64,000 nt of DNA from Brevundimonas sp. LM2 (GTDB taxonomy: Bacteria; Pseudomonadota; Alphaproteobacteria; Caulobacterales; Caulobacteraceae), in assembly GCF_002002865.1 (NCBI RefSeq), contig NZ_CP019508.1:1084501-1148500 (forward strand). Direction: 5' to 3'. Under the pieces are notes generated by a model. That model searched no databases, was not told where the DNA came from, and was given only the letters and a program-made list of their open reading frames with translations. Shown piece by piece: positions 26,718-35,901 of this stretch (positions within the stretch are counted from its first letter, which is position 1; the number at the start of each line of letters is the position of its first letter). The translations under genes were made by a program, and so were the position numbers.

Positions 26718-29375
26718 ATGCAGACGAATGCCACGAACACGTCGCTGCGGCTCTTGCTGTGCAGCGGGGGCGCGCTCGCCGCCCTGCTTTCGGCCCAGCC
26801 CGTATGGGCACAAACGGCGCCGACCGCCGCCCAGGAGTCTGACCTGGACGAGGTCATCGTCATCGGCACGCGTCGAACGGACCGTTCGGCCACGGAGACG
26901 GCGTCTCCCATCGACGTCATCGGCGGCGAGGAACTGGCTCAGCAGCCCGCCGCGGACATGCTGGACGTGGTCAAGAACCTGGTCCCGTCTTTCTACGTGC
27001 CGCAAAACACCATTTCCGACGCCTCGACCTTCGTCCGCGCACCCTCGCTGCGTGGTCTCGGGGCCGACCAGATCCTGGTGATGATCAACGGCAAGCGCTA
27101 CAATCGCGCGGCCCTGGTCACGGTCGTGACGGGCGGCGACACCGCCCTCTCGCTGGGCGCCCAGAGCGCCGACATCTCCATGATCCCGTCGATCGCCGTC
27201 GCCAACCTGCAGATCCTGCGGGACGGCGCGACGGCCCAGTACGGATCCGACGCCATCGGCGGCGTCATCAACTACGGCATCCGCGAGGATGACAGCGGCT
27301 TCGAGCTTCAGACCCGCTATGGTCAGGCCTACGCCGGCGACGGCGCCAGCTACCAGGTCGCCGCCAACGCCGGGTTCAGCCTCTGGGGTTCGGGGTTCCT
27401 GAATCTGTCGGGCGAATACTTCAAGGACGAACAGACCAGCCGCGGCGTGACCCGGCCCATCGCCGCCGTCTTCGCGGCGAACAATCCGTCGCTGGCGAAC
27501 CAACTGCCCAACTTCCCCGACCCGGTGCAGATCTGGGGCTCCTCGCCGACCGACGGCTACAAGCTGTTCCTGAATTCCGGTTATGACCTCACGGCCAACA
27601 GCAGCCTGTATCTGACCGTCAACGTCGGTCACCGCGAAGCCGACCAGAGCTTCAACTATCGCTCGCCGATTTCGGCTCCGACGCCGCTGGCGGTCGACGA
27701 TGGGTCAGGCAGCCCGGCGACGCGGTCCCCGGGCCGGAACGGAGCCTTCGCGCCGATCTTCTTGACGCGTTGCCCGACCGGAAACGCGACCTGCCCGGCG
27801 GGCGGCTTCGTTCGGGACGCCAATACCTTCAGCTTCACCAGCATCTACCCCGCGGGTTTCACGCCCCGCTTCCAGGGCGAGGCCGACCAGCTCTACGGGA
27901 CCTTCGGCACCCGGGGCGTCGCCGACAACGGCATGACCTACGACCTATCGGCCACCCTGGCGCAGAACTCGCTCGACCTGGCGATGACGCAATCGCTGAA
28001 CGCCTCGTTCGGTCCGCAAAGCCAGACCGAGTTCAAATTCGGCGAGCTGATCCAGCGCGAGGCCAACATGAACCTGGATCTGACCTATCCGATCGATCTC
28101 GGTTTCGCGAGCCCGGTGACCCTCTCCGGCGGGGCCGAGTATCGGCGCGAGGAATATGAGGCGACGGCCGGCGATCCCCAGTCCTACGGGGCCGGCCCCT
28201 ACGCCTCTCAAGCACTGTACGACCAGATCGCTCCCGGCGTGTACGCGCGCTCGACCGTCCAGGCCTCCGCCGGTCAGTCGCCGGGCGCCAGCGGCTATGG
28301 CGGCACCAGCCCGACCTCGGCCAACGTCACGACCCAGACCAGCTACGGCGTCTATATCGGTGCCGAGGCGGACATCACCGACGCGCTGTCGATGGGCGTC
28401 ACCGGCCGCTACGAGGACTACGACACCTTCGGCGACACCTTCGTCGGCAAGGTGAACGCACTGTATCAGGTCTCCGAGACCTTCTCGGTGCGCGGCACGG
28501 TCGGGACGGGATTCCATGCCCCGTCGCCGGGCCAGAGCGCGACCGAGATCCTGACCACCGCCTTCTCGCCCGGCGGCGATCAGGTCCAGACCGGCACCTA
28601 TCCGGTCGTCAGCCCCATCGCCCAGTATTTCGGGGCCGGGACGCTGACGCCCGAAGAATCGGTCAACTACGGGGCCGGCTTCATCCTCGAGCCGACCGAC
28701 GCCCTGACCCTGACCGTCGACGCCTATCTGATCGAGGTGACGGACCGGATCAGCATCACCAGCCCCTTCACGGTGGTCGCGGCGGATATCGTCGCCCAGC
28801 CGGCCCTGGCGGCCGTCGGGGTGGACGGTGCGGTGCAGTATTTCACCAATGGGTTCGACACCGAGACCCGCGGGATCGACGCCGTCGCCAGCTATCGGAC
28901 GGAACTGCTGGAGGCGCCTCTCAGCCTGACGCTCGCCTACAGCTTCAACGAAAGCGAAGTGACGGACTTCGATCCGGTGGCCATCGACACAGGCCGGATC
29001 ACCGATATCGAGAACCTGACACCCAAGCACCGCGCCATTCTCTCGGCCAACTGGCAGGTCGGCGGCTTCACCTTGAACGGCCGCGCCAACTACTACAGCA
29101 GCTGGCTCAGCGCCCAGGACTATCCGGGTCAGGAGTTCGGCGCGAAGGTCACCGCCGACCTGGACGTCAGCTACACCATCGACGACCGCTACACCGTCAC
29201 GGTCGGGGCCACGAATCTGTTCGACGAGTATCCGGACAAGATCATCGGCACGTCGGCCAACCCGATCTACGAACTGACCGGCGGCACCGCCGACGGCCAG
29301 ATCTATCCGCGCTCGGGCGGGCCGTTCGGCATGAACGGCGGCTTATGGTTCGCGCGCATCGGCGTGAAATACTAG
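26718..29375 (+). CDS. TonB-dependent outer-membrane receptor, unknown substrate
   Basis: An 885-residue receptor. A signal peptide (hydrophobic stretch ending PVWAQTA) is followed by the TonB-box region DEVIVIGTRR, a plug with SLRGLGADQILVMINGKRYN and ILRDGATAQYGSDAIGGVIN, and a barrel that ends in LWFARIGVKY. The plug phrases are the general iTonB type with a clear DGxxAxYGSDAIGG core. The next genes in the same direction encode an exported FAD oxidase and an exported RidA, so the receptor may import an amine- or amino-acid-containing ligand (inference). The 220 bases upstream hold no gene and should carry its promoter. Confidence 0.88.
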   Translation: MQTNATNTSLRLLLCSGGALAALLSAQPVWAQTAPTAAQESDLDEVIVIGTRRTDRSATETASPIDVIGGEELAQQPAADMLDVVKNLVPSFYVPQNTISDASTFVRAPSLRGLGADQILVMINGKRYNRAALVTVVTGGDTALSLGAQSADISMIPSIAVANLQILRDGATAQYGSDAIGGVINYGIREDDSGFELQTRYGQAYAGDGASYQVAANAGFSLWGSGFLNLSGEYFKDEQTSRGVTRPIAAVFAANNPSLANQLPNFPDPVQIWGSSPTDGYKLFLNSGYDLTANSSLYLTVNVGHREADQSFNYRSPISAPTPLAVDDGSGSPATRSPGRNGAFAPIFLTRCPTGNATCPAGGFVRDANTFSFTSIYPAGFTPRFQGEADQLYGTFGTRGVADNGMTYDLSATLAQNSLDLAMTQSLNASFGPQSQTEFKFGELIQREANMNLDLTYPIDLGFASPVTLSGGAEYRREEYEATAGDPQSYGAGPYASQALYDQIAPGVYARSTVQASAGQSPGASGYGGTSPTSANVTTQTSYGVYIGAEADITDALSMGVTGRYEDYDTFGDTFVGKVNALYQVSETFSVRGTVGTGFHAPSPGQSATEILTTAFSPGGDQVQTGTYPVVSPIAQYFGAGTLTPEESVNYGAGFILEPTDALTLTVDAYLIEVTDRISITSPFTVVAADIVAQPALAAVGVDGAVQYFTNGFDTETRGIDAVASYRTELLEAPLSLTLAYSFNESEVTDFDPVAIDTGRITDIENLTPKHRAILSANWQVGGFTLNGRANYYSSWLSAQDYPGQEFGAKVTADLDVSYTIDDRYTVTVGATNLFDEYPDKIIGTSANPIYELTGGTADGQIYPRSGGPFGMNGGLWFARIGVKY

Positions 29376-29384
29376 GGGCTGGGG

Positions 29385-29420
29385 GGCGGGGCGTGGTCGC
29401 ACAGGCGGCCGCGCCCCGCC
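29385..29420 (+). terminator. Possible hairpin after the second TonB receptor
   Basis: GGCGGGGCG (29385-29393) pairs with CGCCCCGCC (29412-29420) across an 18-base loop, 10 bases past the receptor stop. There is no T tract after it, so it may attenuate rather than end transcription into the oxidase gene. Confidence 0.35.
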
Positions 29421-29541
29421 TGCCTTCCGCCAATAGGTCTTGTGTAGAGGCTGGGCGTCTCGGCCAAGCCTCGTTGTTTTTATCGGGCGTGCGAATTCAG
29501 CCGAAGTGCTGTCTCGCCGTGGCGAGAGAGATGGTTGGATT

Positions 29542-31101
29542 ATGAGCGGTACACGGCGGGCGTTCCTGACGCGGCTGGCGGCGGTGGCCGGCACGGGCGG
29601 GATGTATACGGCCATGCGGGCCATGGGTCTGGTCGATGACGGGGTCGCCCACGCCCAGACACCGGCCCTCGCCCCCGGGTCGGGCAACGGGTCCAGCGTC
29701 CTCATCCTGGGGGCCGGCCTGGCGGGAATGGCCTCGGCCTATGAGCTGAAGAAGGCCGGCTATGCCGTCACCGTGCTGGAAGCCCGCGACCGCGTCGGCG
29801 GCCGCAACTGGACCGTCCGGCGCGGCGCGAAGATCGCCCATACGGACCGGGCCGATCAGGTCTGCGGCTTCGAGGAGGGCCAGTATTTCAATGCCGGGCC
29901 CGCCCGCATCCCCAGCCACCACCAGGCCACGCTGGGATACTGCAAGGAGCTGGGGGTCGAGATGGAGGTGCTGGTCAACCACTCCCATTCGGCCCTGATC
30001 CAGGCCGACGGGCTGAACGGCGGCAAGCCGCTGCAGATGCGCCAGGCCATTCACGGCGTGCGCGGCAACGTGGCCTCCCTGCTGGCCAAGGGGATCCAGA
30101 ACGGGGGCGTCGACACCGCCCTCAGCGCCGAAGACCGGGCCCTTTTGGTCGAGAATTTGATCGGCTGGGGCGAGCTGGATCCCGACCTGATGTTCCGCCA
30201 CAGCGTCATGTCGGGCTTCGCCATCGAACCCGCGGCCGGCGACGTGACCGGCACGCCGCGCGACGCCATGATCCTGTCGGCCCTGCTGCATCCCATGGCC
30301 TGGGGCGCGCCCGCGTTTCACGATCTGATCGACATGCAGGCCACCATGATGCAGCCGGTCGGGGGCATGGACCGCATCCCGATGGCCTTCGCCGCGCGGC
30401 TGGGCGACAGCATCCGACTGAACGCCGAGATCACCGGTCTGAAGCGCAGGGGATCGGGGGTCGAGGCAACCTGGAAGGACGCAGCGGGAGGGGTCCACGC
30501 CGTCACGGCCGACCACTGTATCTGCACCATCCCCTTCCCGGTCCTGACGGGGATCGCGAACGACTTTTCGGCTGATCGCCAGGCGGTGATCAAGGCCGCC
30601 GTCTACCACGACTCGGTCAAGATCGCCTTCCAGGCGCCGCGCTTCTGGGAAGCCAACGACCAGATCTACGGCGGTCTCAGCTTCACCGACCGCGACACCC
30701 TGATGACCTGGTATCCGTCGGGCCGGTTCCTGCATCCGACCGGCATCCTCGTCGCCGGCTACAGTTTCGGCGAGGCGGCGACCCGGCTCGGGTCCCTGCC
30801 GCTGGCGCAGGGCCAGGCCTATGCCCGCGAGACGGTCGAGCGGCTGCATCCGGGCCAGGGCGGCAAGCTCAGCGACGGCGTCACCGTCCACTGGGGCAAG
30901 ATCCCCTACAACCTCGGCATCGAGGGTCCGATCGCGCAGCAGGATCCGGCCGGCTATGCCTTGATGAGTGAGCCCGACGGGCCTTACCTGTTCGCCGGCG
31001 AGCATCTCAGCCACGTCGGAGCCTGGCAGCAGGGAGCGATCGTCTCCGGCTGGCGCGCCGTCAACGCCATCGCCGCCCGCCGTCTTGCCCTTGCCGCCTG
31101 A
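29542..31101 (+). CDS. Tat-exported flavin monoamine/L-amino-acid oxidase
   Basis: A 519-residue FAD oxidase. MSGTRRAFLTRLAA is a good twin-arginine motif (TRRAFL) and the signal is likely cleaved near AHAQT, so folded FAD protein would be exported. The dinucleotide-binding motif GAGLAGMASAYELKKAG followed by LEARDRVGGRNW is typical of the amine-oxidase family. The C-terminal FAD clamp is YLFAGEHLSHVGAWQQGAI. Such enzymes oxidise amines or amino acids to imines, producing hydrogen peroxide. The ATG at 29542 was chosen because the Tat signal starts there; the longer frame from 29440 adds no recognisable sequence. The RidA gene starts 16 bases downstream. Confidence 0.86.
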   Translation: MSGTRRAFLTRLAAVAGTGGMYTAMRAMGLVDDGVAHAQTPALAPGSGNGSSVLILGAGLAGMASAYELKKAGYAVTVLEARDRVGGRNWTVRRGAKIAHTDRADQVCGFEEGQYFNAGPARIPSHHQATLGYCKELGVEMEVLVNHSHSALIQADGLNGGKPLQMRQAIHGVRGNVASLLAKGIQNGGVDTALSAEDRALLVENLIGWGELDPDLMFRHSVMSGFAIEPAAGDVTGTPRDAMILSALLHPMAWGAPAFHDLIDMQATMMQPVGGMDRIPMAFAARLGDSIRLNAEITGLKRRGSGVEATWKDAAGGVHAVTADHCICTIPFPVLTGIANDFSADRQAVIKAAVYHDSVKIAFQAPRFWEANDQIYGGLSFTDRDTLMTWYPSGRFLHPTGILVAGYSFGEAATRLGSLPLAQGQAYARETVERLHPGQGGKLSDGVTVHWGKIPYNLGIEGPIAQQDPAGYALMSEPDGPYLFAGEHLSHVGAWQQGAIVSGWRAVNAIAARRLALAA

Positions 31102-31117
31102 ACCGGAGACCGGATCC

Positions 31118-31615
31118 ATGACCGCCCACCTCACCCTCGCCACGGCCCTTTGCGTGCTGGGAGCCGCTCTTCCGGCCACGGCGCAGGAGATCGAACGCAC
31201 CTATCCCTCGCCGACGGCCTTCATCGCCTCGACGGTGACGGTGCCGGAAGGCTCGGAGATCATCTTCCTCAGCGGACAGCTGCCCGACGTGGCCGACACC
31301 ACCGCCGCGCCCGGGACGGTGGCCGCCTATGGCGACACCGAGACCCAGTCGGAATCGACCTTCGCCAAGATCTCAGCCCTGCTGGCCACCCGTGATCTGA
31401 CCATGGGCGACGTCGTCTCCATGACGGTCTATCTGGTCGCGCCTCCGGGATCGGACCGGATGGATTTCGCCGCCATGATGCGCGCCTACAATCGCTATTT
31501 CGGCACGGCGGAGCAGCCCAATCGCCCGTCCCGCAGCACGGTCCAGGTCGCCGGGCTGGCCGCGCCCGGCTTCCTGGTCGAGATCGAGGTCACCGCCGCC
31601 CGCGCCGCCGACTGA
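31118..31615 (+). CDS. Exported RidA-family protein
   Basis: The 165-residue product has a signal peptide (MTAHLTLATALCVLGAALPA, cut near ATAQE) before a RidA/YjgF domain. Domain features are IIFLSGQLPD, the Arg in RPSRSTVQVAGL that corresponds to the catalytic arginine region, and FLVEIEVTAAR at the end. RidA hydrolyses reactive imines and enamines to keto acids and ammonia. Most family members are cytoplasmic; here the signal peptide and the oxidase 16 bases upstream suggest it clears the imine product of that oxidase in the periplasm (inference). Confidence 0.85.
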   Translation: MTAHLTLATALCVLGAALPATAQEIERTYPSPTAFIASTVTVPEGSEIIFLSGQLPDVADTTAAPGTVAAYGDTETQSESTFAKISALLATRDLTMGDVVSMTVYLVAPPGSDRMDFAAMMRAYNRYFGTAEQPNRPSRSTVQVAGLAAPGFLVEIEVTAARAAD

Positions 31616-31633
31616 GCCGACGGATCGACGATC

Positions 31634-33685
31634 CTAGAACCGGTAGGTCACCCCGACCCGCAGGTTGCGGCCCGGCTGGGGCGCGATGTCCTTCAGGAAC
31701 GAGGCGTGTTCGCGGGCCTCCTCGTCCGTCAGGTTGCGACCCTCGGCGAACAGGGTGACCGCCGGATCCGCGAACGGCCGCCAGGCGCCGAACAGGTTCA
31801 CCAGGGTATAGCCGTCGGTCGGCCGTTCGAATTCTGCGACCTCGTCCTGCTCTCCGACGTGGCGTACTTCAAGGCTCAGATCCACCGGCGTCGAGGTGTA
31901 GCGGACGCGGCCGGTGACCGAGTAGGGCGGAATGCGGGCGGCCGGGCCCAGATCGGTGTCGGCGTCCACGAAATCGGCCGCGCCTTCCAGGGTCACGACG
32001 CGCGCGCCGCGGGTCCAGACGTCATACGCCGCCTCGGCCTCGAAGCCCCGGAAGTCGGCGTCCGTCTGCAGATAGGCGAAGATGGGAAACTGCTCGATCT
32101 CGCCGTCCTCGTCGAATTCGAAGGTCTCGCCGGTGTCGCGCACGTCGATGAAGCCGTCGAATTTCGACGCATAGACGTGCAGGTCGCCCCGGAACCGCCC
32201 GCCGTCATAGTGCAGCGTGCCCTCCAGGGTGGTGACGGTCTCATTGTCCAGGGTCGGGTCGCCGACCTCATAGGCGGCGGTGGCGATGTGCAGGCCGTCG
32301 GCGAACAGTTCGACTTCCGAAGGCGCGCGCTGGGTGCGCGACAGGCTCAGGCCTGCGAACAGTCCGGTGGCCGGTCGGAAGAAGACCGCGGCCGAGGCGG
32401 ACAGGTTGTCGAACTCGCGCTCCACCTCGTCGGTCGCGCCGAACGGGGTGGCGGTCAGGGTGCGGCGGTCGAAGCGAAGCCCGCCCTCGAAGCCATAGCT
32501 GTCCCGGTCCAGCCGCTGCACCGTATAGATCCCGGCCTCCTCGATGCCGGTCGAGGGGATATAGGCCTCGTCGCCGATGGCCGAGAAGTCGCGCGACAGG
32601 GTCTGGACCCCGATCGCGCCGTTCCAGCCGCCCCGCGCGCGCTGGATCAGGTCGGCACGCGCCTCATAGCCGTCCGAGGCGAAGATGGTGCCGGGCTCGC
32701 CGACGTCTTCGAACTCGGTATGGGTATAGTCGGCCTGGCCATAGGTGGCCCGGACCTCGCGGAACGGCCCCTGATCGAAGCGATAGCCGCCGCGCGCGTC
32801 AAACCGCTGCTGCTCCAGTTCGATGAAGACGGTCTCCTCGGCGACGACGCCATAGGTGCTGTCGGTCTCCTTGTAGGACGCCCCCAGGAAGCCGTTGTCG
32901 CCGATGAAGGAGCCCCCGATACCGTAGGCCTCAAGCTCAGAGCCGCTGTTGGGCAGGACGCCGGTGTCGTCGCGCGCGACCCCCTCGGCGTCGGCCAGAC
33001 GCTGCGAAATCGGCGAGGACGGGATCTCGTAGTCGTCGCTTTCCTTCTTCAGCGCGTCGAGATGCAGGACGAAGGCTCCGCCCAGGGCGATGTCGGCGCG
33101 TCCGCCGAACAGCGAGCCGTCATCGACCGTCGAGGTTTGGGCCGACAGATGGCCCTCCAGCCCACCCTCGGGCAGGGCCTCGGGGATGCGGCCGTCGAGG
33201 ATGTTCACAACGCCGCCGATCGCCAACCCGCCATAGGTCAGGGTGGCCGGGCCGCGCACGATCTCGATGCGATTGGCCTCGGCGGGGTCGGTGGCCACCT
33301 GGTGGTCGGGGGAGACGGAGGAGGCGTCGATCAGGCCGACGCCATTGGTGAGGACCTGGACGCGCGGCCCCGTCAGGCCGCGGATCACCGGCCGGCTGGC
33401 ACCCGGCGCGAAACTGGTCGAGCGCACGCCCGGCGTGCCGTTCAGCAGGTCGCCCAGCGACGCGGCCGGGGCCACGGACAGCTGGGCCTCGTCCAGAACG
33501 GTCGTGGCAATGGTCGTGGCGTTCTGGCTGATGCCATAGGGGACGCCGGTGACGACGATCTCTTCCAGCTCGATCGCCGGGGCCTGACCCGGGGCCCGGC
33601 CGTCCTGGGCGTGGACGCCGCCGGCCAGGGCGGTCCAGCTGGCGGCGGCGAGGAGGAGGGGGCGGGTAAGGCGGCGAGCGGTCAT
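31634..33685 (-). CDS. ZnuD-like TonB-dependent receptor (zinc candidate)
   Basis: The product is 683 residues from ATG 33685; GTG 33715 is an alternative start. The signal peptide ends near GGVHAQD, followed by the TonB box EEIVVTGV and a plug with SRPVIRGLTGPRVQVLTNGV, SPDHQVATDPAEANRIEIVR and GPATLTYGGLAIGGVVNILD plus GRIPE. This plug pattern is characteristic of ZnuD-type zinc receptors. The barrel ends in RNLRVGVTYRF. A Zur-box-like palindrome lies 32 bases upstream of the ATG, which supports control by zinc starvation. The SOD gene lies upstream on the same strand. Confidence 0.82.
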   Translation of the reverse strand: MTARRLTRPLLLAAASWTALAGGVHAQDGRAPGQAPAIELEEIVVTGVPYGISQNATTIATTVLDEAQLSVAPAASLGDLLNGTPGVRSTSFAPGASRPVIRGLTGPRVQVLTNGVGLIDASSVSPDHQVATDPAEANRIEIVRGPATLTYGGLAIGGVVNILDGRIPEALPEGGLEGHLSAQTSTVDDGSLFGGRADIALGGAFVLHLDALKKESDDYEIPSSPISQRLADAEGVARDDTGVLPNSGSELEAYGIGGSFIGDNGFLGASYKETDSTYGVVAEETVFIELEQQRFDARGGYRFDQGPFREVRATYGQADYTHTEFEDVGEPGTIFASDGYEARADLIQRARGGWNGAIGVQTLSRDFSAIGDEAYIPSTGIEEAGIYTVQRLDRDSYGFEGGLRFDRRTLTATPFGATDEVEREFDNLSASAAVFFRPATGLFAGLSLSRTQRAPSEVELFADGLHIATAAYEVGDPTLDNETVTTLEGTLHYDGGRFRGDLHVYASKFDGFIDVRDTGETFEFDEDGEIEQFPIFAYLQTDADFRGFEAEAAYDVWTRGARVVTLEGAADFVDADTDLGPAARIPPYSVTGRVRYTSTPVDLSLEVRHVGEQDEVAEFERPTDGYTLVNLFGAWRPFADPAVTLFAEGRNLTDEEAREHASFLKDIAPQPGRNLRVGVTYRF

Positions 33686-33716
33686 GACATCACGTCCAAG
33701 CGGAGAGGATGCCACG

Positions 33717-33731
33717 TGTTATGAAATAACA
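33717..33731 (-). promoter_or_regulatory. Zur-box-like palindrome
   Basis: TGTTAT-GAA-ATAACA is a perfect 6-base inverted repeat with a 3-base centre. It resembles the TGTTAT/ATAACA core of Fur-family Zur sites. It lies 32 bases before the ATG of the ZnuD-like receptor, where a repressor would block the promoter. The surrounding 60 bases are GC-rich, so the AT-rich palindrome stands out. Confidence 0.65.
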
Positions 33732-33822
33732 TACCTCGCCGCAAGCCCGGATCGCCCATCGCGGAAGGTGAGCCCTTGCTCGGGCCGGGCCGCCGTGGCG
33801 ACCCGGCGCGAGCGCCCGAACC

Positions 33823-34554
33823 CTAGGAGGCGTCGGCGTACAGGCTGTTGACCGTGTTCCAGTTGACCACCGACCAGAAGGCGGTCAGGTAATCCGCCCG
33901 CTTGTTCTGGTATTTCAGGTAGTAGGCGTGTTCCCACACGTCGACGGCCAGCACAGGCGCACCCTTCACCTCGGCCAGGTCCATCAGCGGGTTGTCCTGG
34001 TTCGGGGTCGAGACGATCTGCAGCTTGCCGTCCTTGACGATCAGCCAGGCCCAGCCGGACCCGAACCGGGTCGTGGCGGCCTGGTTGAAGGCGGTCTTGA
34101 AGGCGTCCATCGATCCGAAGTCGCGGGTGATCGCCTCGGCGAGCGCGGCCGAGGGCTCGCCGCCCTGACCGACCGGCGCCAGCAGGGTCCAGAACAGGCT
34201 GTGATTGAAATGCCCGCCGCCGTTGTTGCGGATGGCGGTCGGCAGGGTCGAGACCCGGCCCATCAGATCCTCGATGGAGGCTCCGGCCAGCGCCGGATCC
34301 GCCGTCACCGCGGCATTCAGATTGTCGACATAGCTCTTGTGATGCCGGCCGTGGTGGATGCGCATGGTCTCCGCATCGATCGCCGGCTCCAGCGCCTCAT
34401 AGGCATAGGGCAGGGCCGGCAAGGTGAAGGCGGCGGCGGCATCGGCCTCGGACGCGGCCGTGGGCGCGGCTGCAGGCGCGGCCTCGGCGAGCACCGGACC
34501 GGCGGTCAGGACAGACAAGGCGAGCACGGAGGTGACAACGAGAGGGTTCATCAT
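33823..34554 (-). CDS. Exported Fe/Mn superoxide dismutase
   Basis: The 243-residue product begins with a signal peptide ([19 protein letters not shown], cut near VLAEA) and an Ala-rich linker, then the SOD core: [13 protein letters not shown], the ligand histidines in [14 protein letters not shown] and HFNHSLFW, and the Asp/His ligands in [17 protein letters not shown]. It converts superoxide to hydrogen peroxide and oxygen, here in the periplasm. AGGAGA lies about 6 bases before ATG 34554. Metal choice cannot be fixed by eye. Its place next to a possible zinc receptor may be chance. Confidence 0.9.
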   Translation of the reverse strand: MMNPLVVTSVLALSVLTAGPVLAEAAPAAAPTAASEADAAAAFTLPALPYAYEALEPAIDAETMRIHHGRHHKSYVDNLNAAVTADPALAGASIEDLMGRVSTLPTAIRNNGGGHFNHSLFWTLLAPVGQGGEPSAALAEAITRDFGSMDAFKTAFNQAATTRFGSGWAWLIVKDGKLQIVSTPNQDNPLMDLAEVKGAPVLAVDVWEHAYYLKYQNKRADYLTAFWSVVNWNTVNSLYADAS

Positions 34555-34783
34555 GGAAGTCTCCTGAAAGAAGGGTCGAACGCGCCATCTCGAGGTTTGT
34601 CGCCATCCTGCGACGCTTTGTTGCGACCGCGAGGCGAAAGATATCCGGATGACGCTGACCCAACTCCGCATCGTTGACGACTTGGCAAAGGCGCGCGTAT
34701 CGCGACGCTGCGCGGACGGCGTTTACGTCCTGCACACCATGCGGTTTCATCCGAAATTATAAGGCGCGCCCCAAGATGCGGGC

Positions 34784-35275
34784 ATGTTCCTGACCCTCAC
34801 GCCACTCCAGGTCTGCCGCATCGTGCAAGGTCTGTGCATCGTCGGCGGCGTCGCCCTTCAGGTGTTGATGCTGGGGCCGTTTCAGGGGGCGGAAAAGGCT
34901 TTCGGCCTGACCGACACCATGGCGCACGCCATCGCCTTCTATGCCCTGTCCATGGGGCTGTTTCTCTGTTTCCCGCGCTGGCGGCGCACCGACCTCGCCA
35001 TCGTCGCCATGGCGATCGGGGTGGCCGTCGAAGTCCTGCAGGGCATGACCGGCCGCAGCGCTTCGGTCCATGATTTGCTGGCCGACGGAGCAGGGGTGCT
35101 CGCGGCCACCCTGCCGGGCTTGGTCGAGCGGCTCCGCCACCAGGTCCGCAGCAATCCCTACATGTCGTTCGCCGACATCCGCCGATACGACCGTCGTACG
35201 CGCAGGCGCAGGGTCAAGGCCCCGGCCGTCGTCACGCCAAGCCGACATTCCGCCGGATCAGGGGCGGGGGCCTAA
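34784..35275 (+). CDS. VanZ-family membrane protein
   Basis: A 163-residue protein with about four hydrophobic segments (about 7-28, 43-60, 67-84 and 91-105) and a basic C-terminal tail. It carries both VanZ signatures: DTMAHAIAFYAL, equivalent to the DKxxHxxxY motif, and VEVLQGMTGRSASVHDLLAD followed by GAG, equivalent to E-x2-Q-x4-R-x5-D. The biochemical role of VanZ proteins is not well defined; they are often found beside cell-envelope and polysaccharide genes, as here. It diverges from the SOD gene across about 230 bases. Confidence 0.75.
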   Translation: MFLTLTPLQVCRIVQGLCIVGGVALQVLMLGPFQGAEKAFGLTDTMAHAIAFYALSMGLFLCFPRWRRTDLAIVAMAIGVAVEVLQGMTGRSASVHDLLADGAGVLAATLPGLVERLRHQVRSNPYMSFADIRRYDRRTRRRRVKAPAVVTPSRHSAGSGAGA

Positions 35276-35302
35276 CGCCTGCATCGCTCGGGACGGGACG
35301 TC

Positions 35303-35446
35303 CTAGAAGACGCGCGTCAAGGCCGCGATGATCAGGATCCACACCGCCGAACTCGCCAGCAGGGCGAGGACCAGCATGATCGCGCGGCCCTTATGGTCCT
35401 TGCGATGCATGTCGAACTGATGGGATCGTTCGTCAATCAGTCTCAC
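35303..35446 (-). CDS. Small membrane protein, 47 residues
   Basis: GTG 35446 opens a 47-codon frame (MRLIDERSHQFDMHRKDHKG, then a hydrophobic segment IMLVLALLASSAVWILIIAA and LTRVF). GGGAG lies about 8 bases before the GTG, at normal spacing. The product would be a single-pass protein with a charged, His-rich cytoplasmic N-terminus. I do not recognise a family. It converges with the VanZ gene, 27 bases apart. Confidence 0.6.
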   Translation of the reverse strand: MRLIDERSHQFDMHRKDHKGRAIMLVLALLASSAVWILIIAALTRVF

Positions 35447-35901
35447 AATCGTCTCCCTAGTCTTGAAAAATTCCCTCTTACGGGGAGTTCCCTATGTCTA
35501 GCTGATTCAGGCCGACAGAAAAGTCCGTTTTATGACCTAGGTAGCTTAACCGCGTGAAAAATTGCGGCGTGACGCCCCGCGCCACCGTCCCTTGGGTTTA
35601 AATTGTCGCATTTCGGTCTCTGAAGACCATCGTTGGCCGCGCAGGCTTCGCGGAAACCTGTGCGTCGGCCCCGCATCGCCCTCGGTCAGTCGAGTGATTC
35701 GGTCGCGGCGACCCCTTTCACGTGCGCGTCATCACACCGGTCGCGTGGGGGCCAAGCCGCGTTTGCGTGGATCAAGACGTCCCCCGCGTGGCGCAGGCGC
35801 ACCGGGCGAAGCGCTTGGATGGACCGCCGATCCGGACAGGCTCATGGCCGCCAAAGCCTGCCGGCGGCAGACCTTGAAAACCACGAGCCGCTTGGATCGG
35901 A
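35447..35901. other. 455-base gap without a clear gene
   Basis: Nothing with coding character is supported. An open frame on the + strand (35562-35930) has no homology I recognise and runs into the 3' end of the ugd gene on the other strand. The stretch 35460-35560 is relatively AT-rich (TTTTATGACCTAGGTAGC) and may hold the promoter of the small leftward membrane-protein gene. No terminator hairpin with a T tract was seen. Confidence 0.5.
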
